From Ulva prolifera (Eukaryota > Chlorophyta > Ulvophyceae > Ulvales > Ulvaceae): a stretch of DNA of 64,000 bases. Positions 57,144 to 64,000 of the stretch are shown piece by piece (positions within the stretch are counted from its first letter, which is position 1; every line of letters starts with the position of its first letter). The translations under genes and the position numbers were made by a program. Location: assembly GCA_023078555.1 (NCBI GenBank), contig CM041197.1:11195257-11259256 (forward strand), read 5' to 3'. The notes under the pieces were generated by a model. That model saw nothing but the letters and a program-made list of their open reading frames with translations. It was not told the DNA's origin and did no database searches.

Positions 57144-57936
57144 CCAGTCTGTAGGGGCCACCGCCCTTATATCACCCATGTTATAAGGGCGATCCGCTCT
57201 TACCGCGCCCTTGTAAACCACCCTTGTGCACCGGGCCTCGAAAAACCGATGAATGAAGGGCGGACTCAGCTCGACTTGACGACATGGGCGGATCCGGAGT
57301 ATGAAACAAGCGCGGCTCAGGATCCTCGTGGAATCTCCGAACTGGTGTGGCGTGGAAAGTGTTCGATTGTGGTTACGGCATACATGCCAGGTGTTGCGAG
57401 TTTTGGCTGCTCCAATGATATATTCGTGCGTAAGGTTGCATGCATGCACTGGTGGCCAGCAGGGCACTCATGGACAACATCGGCCCGCCATGCCCACCAG
57501 CAAGGCCACTTGTGGCTGTGCTGACGGCGCATGGCAGACAGTGTCGTCCTTGGGTGCCACTGCTCACTGCACCAATGCATCAACCCCATTCGATGACTTC
57601 ACACTACCATTACCACCACAGTATGTGGCTTGGCAGGCACTCAGATATGGCAGGAGGGCATTCTCAATATTGTCTGCCTTCATAATCCTGCAAGAGCAAA
57701 ATTTCAAACACAAAAGCAGTACCAGCATGGCGAAGGCAGCAATCGCATTCACACAACAGGCAGGTCAGATGTGTGCTGCCCTGCGTGCTCACGAAAGAGC
57801 CAGTGTTGAACTTGCACACCTGCCAGTGTATTCATCATCATTCAATTCCATATACCAGGAATGAGGTACCAGGAATGATGACACCAGGACAGGCTGATGC
57901 TTACCTCTGACTGTCATGCTGGCTGTCAGTGTGTCA
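57144..57936. other. Spacer
   Basis: A 187-codon plus-strand frame at 57301-57864 has a partly protein-like end (TPFDDFTLPLPPQYVAWQAL) but no splice or motif support. CGCCCTTATA..TATAAGGGCG near 57168-57192 is an inverted repeat. Confidence 0.3.
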
Positions 57937-58689
57937 TCAAGCAAGAGCAGACTTCAAGAACATGGCCACGACCTCCTCATAGGACGATGGTCCATATGCT
58001 TTATCTGCGCCATGACGATGAGCCAGCTTGTCCCTACATGTATGTCTTATCCTGCAACACATGCGTTGCATTTCAGTACTCGGAAGCCCAGACATGCATG
58101 CAGGTACATACGCAAAACAGTCGACTGTTTTGAGGCGACGGTCGCGCCAAAGCTGACAACGTAGACACTGCAGCAGCATATGCATGCATGCGTGCGCTAG
58201 CTCCTTTGGCGCGACCGTCGCTTCAACATTGATGTCCATGACGGGCAAGGGTAGCTTCAGAGTCCAAACATCACTCATCTTCACACCAATGGCATAGCAG
58301 AACAACAAATAACTGCTATGGCCTGGACAGGATACACGCCTATTCTGGCCATATGACGTCGCTGTTGAGGACAGATCTGACCTCCAGGCTAACTGCAATG
58401 TGAACAACGAACCACACCAGGCCAGAGCCCCTGGACAGCATTGATCGGGGATGCAGAAAGCAGTAATTTTCAAATGCACATGCGAACCAATTTCGAGCGT
58501 CGTCTGCTGAAGTGGACATGCTACCGACGGGAAATGTGGTCGCATTTCGCATGCAACGACAGCAAGTTGCTGAAAGCTGTAGACTCCGGAACGACAACAT
58601 ATCGTGACGGCTCGACATCTCAATACCAATGAATCACTGCATCGTCTGTCCAGTTTCGGGTCCGCGACGGACTGCGAGGAGCTGTGCAA
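57937..58689 (-). CDS. Long open frame, uncharacterised
   Basis: About 250 codons open on the minus strand. Protein-like blocks are VHLKITAFCIPDQCCPGAL, RVSCPGHSSYLLFCYAIGVK and SDVWTLKLPLPVMDINVEAT. It is Cys-rich and has no family motif. It spans a 23-bp inverted repeat (58130-58226), which argues that part of it is intron or non-coding. Weak. Confidence 0.25.
   Translation of the reverse strand: MHSSSQSVADPKLDRRCSDSLVLRCRAVTICCRSGVYSFQQLAVVACEMRPHFPSVACPLQQTTLEIGSHVHLKITAFCIPDQCCPGALAWCGSLFTLQLAWRSDLSSTATSYGQNRRVSCPGHSSYLLFCYAIGVKMSDVWTLKLPLPVMDINVEATVAPKELAHACMHMLLQCLRCQLWRDRRLKTVDCFAYVPACMSGLPSTEMQRMCCRIRHTCRDKLAHRHGADKAYGPSSYEEVVAMFLKSALA
58114..58226. repeat. Nested palindrome and 23-bp inverted repeat
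   Basis: AAAACAGTCGACTGTTTT at 58114-58131 is a perfect palindrome. TTGAGGCGACGGTCGCGCCA (arm 58130-58152) recurs in reverse complement at 58204-58226 with one mismatch and a 51-nt loop. Confidence 0.8.
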
Positions 58690-59536
58690 CTATGCAATTG
58701 CCTTGCGATGCAACTAACACTGTCAATCTACACCTCCAACAGCCACGAATTGCAGCTTACTCATTAAAGAGACGCGAATAGCCATGGCGACTGTGATCAG
58801 ACGGCACCTTGTATGGGACTGTATGGGTTGCGCATCGCCACATCGATCAGGCACCTGTGCGCGACAACACCGTGTACAAAACAAGGTCAGTCTACACGGC
58901 CGAAGAGCATACCTTGATTGCATATTCGGCAGGACATCCGTAAGCTGCCTGGGCAGTGGTCAAGATAACGCGCGGCTGCCGCTAACAAGCCCGGTCGTCC
59001 GTTGATGCAGCGTTTCCATCAAGCTACTCTAGGTCACAACGCAATAGACAATTACAGACTAGAAGAATTCGAGGCGCTCAAGCAGCTTCCAGTCGCAATG
59101 CTGCGGTGCAGTGTATTCGAGGGCTCCTTTGGCCTGACTATTCAACCACCCCAGACCGGCATGAAAACACCACGTCGGCGAACACTGCGTACACACGATA
59201 CAGAGCATAATCTTTGTGCTACAAGGTCGGTGCTTGACTTTGCATCGAGCCGCTGAAGCCGGGAGATAGAGCGTGCACAAGAACCTCGTTCCTCGAGTGG
59301 CGACCGGGACAGAAGCGCATTCGACAACCAGTAGCGTCAGCCGTACACGACGCCTTGAACAGGAAGATGCTTTCCGGGGAATACGCAATGAATTTTGTAT
59401 CGCTTTCAAGTAACAAAGTCTGCCAGTGCAAATCTGCTGCTCCGCAGCCGATCCGTGCCTGAAATTTTGGCAGAGCCACTGTATGGCACAATGACATGTC
59501 TGCTGCTTCCAGACACCTTTCCCACCACTGTAGCTA
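58690..59536. other. Spacer
   Basis: No supported gene seen. Confidence 0.35.
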
Positions 59537-60110
59537 CAGCATGCCAATACGGTTTCTAACATGTCTGAGGCCCAGATCCTCAGCACTGACATCTCCAGCC
59601 TTGCCAGCGTCTGTGGAGCGGCAACGAATGGATTTCCTGCTGCCTCCAGATAGCTTTGAAACAATCTTCATCACAGCATGCCAATACCTTTGCCTACGAT
59701 GTCTGAGGTCCAGATCCTCAGCACTAACATCTCCAGCCTTGCCAGCATCTATGGAGCGGCAACGAATGGATTTCCTGCTGCTTCCAGATAGCTTTGAAAC
59801 AATCTTCATCACAGCATGCCAATACCTTTTCCTACGATGTCTGAGGTCCAGATCCTCAGCACTGACATCTCCAGCCTTGCCAGCATCTGTGGAGCAGCAA
59901 CGAATGGATTGCCTGCTGCTTCCAGATAGCTTTGGAACAATCTTCATCACAGCATGCCAATACCTTTGCCTACGATGTCTGAGGTCCAGATCCTCAGCAC
60001 TGACATCTCCATCTTGCCAGCATCTGTGGAGCGGCAACGAATGGATTTCCTGCTGCTTCCAAACAGCTTTGAAACAATCTTCATCACAGCATGCCAATAC
60101 CTTTGCCTAC
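59537..60110. repeat. 137-138-bp tandem repeat, four full units and a partial
   Basis: Units start at 59537, 59674, 59812 and 59950, with a truncated fifth at 60086. Landmarks are CAGCATGCCAATACC, TGTCTGAGGTCCAGATCCTC, GCACTGACATCTCCAG and GCGGCAACGAATGGATTTCC. The 138-bp period keeps both strands open: minus reads KIVSKLSGSSRKSIRCRS then DAGKAGDVSAEDLDLRHRR, plus reads RSSALTSPALPASVERQRMD. The last unit has a 2-bp loss. Confidence 0.92.
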
Positions 60111-60119
60111 AATGTCGAA

Positions 60120-60400
60120 CAGTGCACATGGCATGGCACTGCAACCTTCTACAGAAACAGCACAGAACTGTGTATGCTGCTGTTTCTGGGCTGCCGTGCT
60201 CTCTGCCTCCACTGACATTGCAGAGGATATGCCACTGAATCTGCAGACATTGGCTGCAACAGCAGTGTGGTGATGCATGGTTTTTGTGCTGCCATGCCCT
60301 CTGCCCGCACAAGCAGTGCAGTGGACATGCCACTGAACCACGTTGCGATGACAGGGGGTCTGAAGACAACAGACGCACGGGAAGATCCCCAGCCCGGAAA
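60120..60400. repeat. Diverged repeats following the 138-bp array
   Basis: Two or three loosely similar segments around GCTGC.GTGCTCTCTGCC and GACAT(T/G)CC(A)CTGAA, about 85-95 bp apart. Degenerate. Confidence 0.4.
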
Positions 60401-60787
60401 CCCGACTGCAAGGGCCTCATCTCCCAAACACCCCCCTCACAAACACCGGTATTGACGCAGATGCACCTCGTGCCGCACCGAACAAATCTGTACTGCTCCG
60501 GCCTTGAAAGAGCGAGTACAGGCCATGCAGCTGACACTAATTTCGCTTGCTGGAGAGACTAGAGCAGCCGGATTGTGGATGCCAAGGACAGATTGCGCCG
60601 CATGTGCGAAGAGGGGCGGCCTGACGCCCAGGGCAGCTAGCCAGGTACAACACTAGTAGCAGGGAGCAACAATGTGTGAGGTGTGTGCATGTTTCACAAG
60701 GACAAAGCCAAAGAGGCAGTTCAACCGCAGACTTTGCGCGCACGACATGAACAGGATGACCGACGGTGTGATCAAGCACACATACAT

Positions 60788-61106
60788 GGGCGTGTTACAA
60801 GCATAAAGCCGGCATGTCGGGCAGCACAGCGAAATAAGCAAGCAGATCAAGCATACACCCAGACACCCACGCACGCCACTCCCATCTCGCACAGAAGGCC
60901 CATCACGCCCTCAGCAAACGACACAGATCTGCAGACCGCCAACCACATTCCCACACACCCACACACGCACACAAACGTTTGGGTACCCAACGTTAACGGC
61001 CCACACATAACCACACAGCATCCAACACATCAACGCCTGTCGCCGTGCGACAGGGCCGCGCCCAACACACTGCTGCCCAAGGCCGCCTATCCTGGCCGCC
61101 CGATCG

Positions 61107-61148
<42 letters not shown>

Positions 61149-61250
61149 ACCCCAAACCCCACCCCAAGAGCCACAGCACACCCGGCAAGCCTGGCACCGC
61201 CGCGCAGCCCCGCCGGCCCGCGCTGATTCGCACCAGGGACGATGAGCGTG
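60788..61250. repeat. Dispersed CA-rich repeat, copy 2, with inserted G39 tract
   Basis: Aligns with 17628-18045 over most of its length (see landmarks there) and ends in the same GCACCAGGGACGATG. A pure G run (61108-61146) stands between GCCGCCCGATCGC and CAACCCCAAACCCCACCCCA, where copy 1 has unrelated GC-rich sequence. Confidence 0.65.
61108..61146. repeat. Poly-G tract (39 bases)
   Basis: Uninterrupted G homopolymer within the CA-rich repeat copy 2. Confidence 0.9.
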
Positions 61251-61259
61251 TCTGATGTT

Positions 61260-62294
61260 GGACGGATGTGTTGCAAGGACACAGTCGCCCAGGAGTCAGG
61301 CAGCACCGCCGCCGCGCTCCCGGTCCCGCGGGACCATGTACAAGAACAGAAATAATACCACCGCCATCAGCGGATGCAAGCACAGCGACATGTCCACTGC
61401 AGTCTCGTGCAACGAGATCGTTTCACACATCACTTCGTGGATGAGTGTGGGTGCATATGACATGGCACTAACCGTGCCCATCGCAGCCACAGTAGCCCAT
61501 TGAAGATGCGATATGCAGGCGCAGCAGTACAGCGCTACGTGTGTCCGCATTGTGTGCTTCCTGTGGCCGTCCCACCACCTGGACGCAGGTGCACAAGGTA
61601 TACGAGGCAGAGTGATTAGCAGGCATCAACAAATCCCTTATCGCAACCCTACAGCCCACTCCTCGAGGGCCTACGCTCTTCAGGAACAACCTGACCCACC
61701 ATATTTCAACACTTACATAGTTTCATGCGCACTTTGCCTGGGGCAACTTCGGGTCATGCCTTCGCAGAACAGCGTAGCCATGCAGTTTCGATCATCAGCC
61801 TCTATAGCTGCGCCACGAACGAGATGCCACTAAAGAATCAGTACAGAAAGCTGAATATGTTCAGCACACGCAATCATTTGCAGCCATTGACTTGAGCTAA
61901 TCGCGTCAAGGATGTCCATATAATACCAGTCCCGTAGCACAGCACGTTCTCGTAAGACATCTGCAACAGTCCAAACACCACAACTGCTCGCACCTAGGAA
62001 TCCTGGAGCTGCAGTGAATGGCACTGCATGCTGGTCAAGAATGGTGCATGAGCATGCGTCCATATTGCAGCGACACGCGCCCCGCTCGTCACTGGATTCC
62101 GCATTCAAGTTGGCCCTGCAAGATCGCTGTCCACCCACATGTCCCGTACGACCCAGAATACTGTTCCTGGCGCGTTTTGCATGTTTGTGGGCTGTCCATA
62201 GACTCGACGCTCCCGCAGCCAGCAGCGCGTAGTCGCGCACTTGTGAGGAAGGCTCACCAGAGTCCACAAACCATATCACTTCGCACAAATGGTA
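61260..62294. other. Spacer up to the assembly gap
   Basis: A minus-strand frame at 61830-62288 (VWTVADVLRERAVLRDWYYM, DILDAISSSQWLQMIACAEH) is partly protein-like but isolated, and touches the gap. Confidence 0.3.
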
Positions 62295-62394
62295 NNNNNN
62301 NNNNNNNNNNNNNNNNNNNNNNNNNNNNNNNNNNNNNNNNNNNNNNNNNNNNNNNNNNNNNNNNNNNNNNNNNNNNNNNNNNNNNNNNNNNNNN
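62295..62394. other. Assembly gap (100 N)
   Basis: Exactly 100 N, the conventional gap of unknown size. Confidence 0.99.
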
Positions 62395-63573
62395 CTCGTA
62401 TGACGGCGTTGTCATGGCTGGCATGGGTGAGATCTAGACCATCGATCTGACTGTCTGAAAAGTCGCATCCGCAGACTGACAGCGTATTCAGCGTATTCAG
62501 CGACCATTTCTGTCGAACCGTAGAACTGTGGCTTCAACGTTGGGAACGATGGTCAGCCGTCGCGGGATCGTTTCGATTCGGGAAATTGCCGATTCAAAAG
62601 GCGGGCCACTGGTAGACATCGTTGTTGATTCGAGCATTCATGCGGCCAGCCACGCTGCGTGAGCAAGCCATGGCAGGGTGACAGCCAGCACAGTTGTGCT
62701 ATGACTCATAGCCTATATATGAGACAATGTTAGAGCAGCATGCAGAAGCGTATACGCTTCTGCATGTATACGAGTGATCCCAGAACAAGAAAGGCACACT
62801 TCGCTACTAGCACTCATGCTCAGTCCCGCTTGCGCAGAAATGTGCATTACCGACTTACAGTGGCTCATGTACAGATATACAAGCCTAGGGCTGACACAAC
62901 GGATCAACGTGCATGCATGCACAGCTGCAGCTACCGCACGGGAGGCTACCTGCGCCATTGCACCCTTTCAAAATGGCATGCGTATATAGCGCCAACAAAA
63001 AGTGGCGATCATGGCTTCAAGGTGGACACCGGAGCCGGGGATAGCTCCGGCACCGGCGCACAGTGTTACCGAAGAGCGGGGCCCTGCAGAAAAAAACAGA
63101 CCAAAAGCATCTCTTCGAAGTCATTGTTCACACACGCGGCAAGTACCTAGTGACATCCGGTTCACACAACACGGTTGCTAACACTAGGTCTGCAGACAGG
63201 ATCGTATGCCCGAGCAAACAGATCACACACTGAGACCTGATTATGAAATTCTTCACAAGTGAACCCCAGACATGCCACGGTGCCTGATGAGCTCGTAAAG
63301 ATGACAGCAACACGACCGTGTTTGCTGGGAGATGAGCACCCTCCGACCGCGAGCCATGGTGAGTTCTGTAGTCGAATTCAGATTCAACAACTCTGCTTAT
63401 TCACAAGGCCTCACCCGCTGCACCGGCGTGACGGCCCGATTGCATCTGACACCAGCTATGGATCAAACTAAGCCACAAGCCCTGCAGGCACAAAACGTCC
63501 TCTGAATTCGAATCCCAGTCGCCCTTGAACACAACGGCCCCCACCCACCACCGTAGTCCACGGCGAAGAACTG
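62395..63573. other. Spacer with a 28-bp palindrome
   Basis: No gene supported. It holds the palindrome at 62739-62766. Confidence 0.35.
62739..62766. repeat. 28-bp perfect palindrome (CATGCAGAAGCGTA and complement)
   Basis: 14-bp arms with no spacer and no mismatch. Confidence 0.85.
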
Positions 63574-64000
63574 TCACACAATGTCGAGGTCTAAGGCGAA
63601 GTCGCCGCAGAGCAAGTCGCAAAACGCAAGGCACGCACGGGAGTCACGGCCATCAGGAAACAGGGTCTCAGGCAGGCGCAACTCCTTCAGCGCACGCAGC
63701 TTGGGGATGGTGTTGATGATGTGATTCACGTCGCACACATCGCACAGCAGTTCCAGGTGCGACAGCCGCTCCAGCCCCACGCAAGCGTCCAGCAGAGCCT
63801 CATGGTGGCCAAACACCAGGGTCCCCTCTCCATCATTGACGCACAGGCATTCTAACGCCTTCAGGCCCGCTATTCCCCGGCCGAGCACGCGGGCATCAAG
63901 CCAGGTGCGGTCGTCCCCCGTTACGTCATCGCGCCCGGCTTGCAGCGTCAAATGCGTGAGCTCCGTCAGCTCGAGCAGCGCATTCGTCAGCTCCGCTGAG
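63574..64000 (-). CDS. LRR protein, third family member, 3' part (gene continues past the window)
   Basis: One open frame from the window edge to the stop at 63574: LTELTHLTLQAGRDD-like start, TWLDARVLGRGIAGLKALEC, GLERLSHLELLCDVCDVNHI, LRALKELRLPETLFPDGRDS, then a distinct C-terminus ending FALDLDIV. It aligns with the C-terminal third of LRR copies A and B but is clearly diverged, especially after PDGRDS. No break is seen in the visible part, so this may be the functional member. Confidence 0.75.
   Translation of the reverse strand, partial: SAELTNALLELTELTHLTLQAGRDDVTGDDRTWLDARVLGRGIAGLKALECLCVNDGEGTLVFGHHEALLDACVGLERLSHLELLCDVCDVNHIINTIPKLRALKELRLPETLFPDGRDSRACLAFCDLLCGDFALDLDIV

Overview
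This looks like a stretch of nuclear genome from a eukaryotic green alga (chlorophyte type). The reasons are GT-AG introns of roughly 150-700 bp interrupting every recognisable gene, tandem scavenger-receptor cysteine-rich (SRCR) domains in a non-animal setting, a protein with a likely plastid transit peptide and a starch-binding domain, plant-type VPS62/DUF946 proteins, GC-rich exons in AT-richer spacers, CA/GT-rich low complexity and many ATGCATGC runs. The species cannot be named from the sequence. There is one 100-bp assembly gap (62295-62394).

Layout. 1-6656 (+): the 3' part of a large gene encoding at least seven whole SRCR domains. 7.9-14.0 kb (-): a VPS62-like gene plus a broken tandem copy of its first exons. 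A tRNA-like SINE lies between them. 17.6-19.2 kb: a dispersed CA-rich repeat, an uncharacterised Ala/Pro-rich gene (-) and two abutting perfect palindromes. 19.9-22.6 kb (+): a LysM / APS-reductase-type thioredoxin / transmembrane gene. 23.0-25.9 kb (+): a short 3' gene fragment, a small possible lipid-anchored ORF and a plastid protein ending in a CBM25/53-like starch-binding domain. 27.5-32.4 kb (-): three uncharacterised multi-exon genes. 33.1-35.8 kb (-): a leucine-rich-repeat (LRR) gene copy A (broken) and a neighbouring ORF. 36.6-47.4 kb: sparse; degenerate LRR remnant, short retroposed tails, a C53 tract, and two related small secreted-protein loci. 48.3-57.1 kb: LRR copy B (broken), split by a 6,576-bp CACTA DNA transposon that has an 18-bp perfect terminal inverted repeat and a 3-bp target duplication. 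57.2-63.5 kb: repeats and spacer. 63.57-64 kb (-): the 3' end of a third LRR gene.

The most striking structures are (i) the CACTA element, whose empty site is visible in copy A of the same gene; its interior carries a 94-bp minisatellite and an array of seven perfect hairpins; (ii) a family of very short retroposed 3' tails, one only 32 bp long but flanked by a perfect 20-bp direct repeat; (iii) the LysM-thioredoxin membrane fusion; (iv) numerous long perfect palindromes, notably the 36- and 42-bp pair at 19101-19175.

Exon limits were read by eye from splice consensus and reading phase. No alignment or gene predictor was run. The genes do not form an obvious pathway; this is ordinary eukaryotic gene order with heavy accessory and repeat content.
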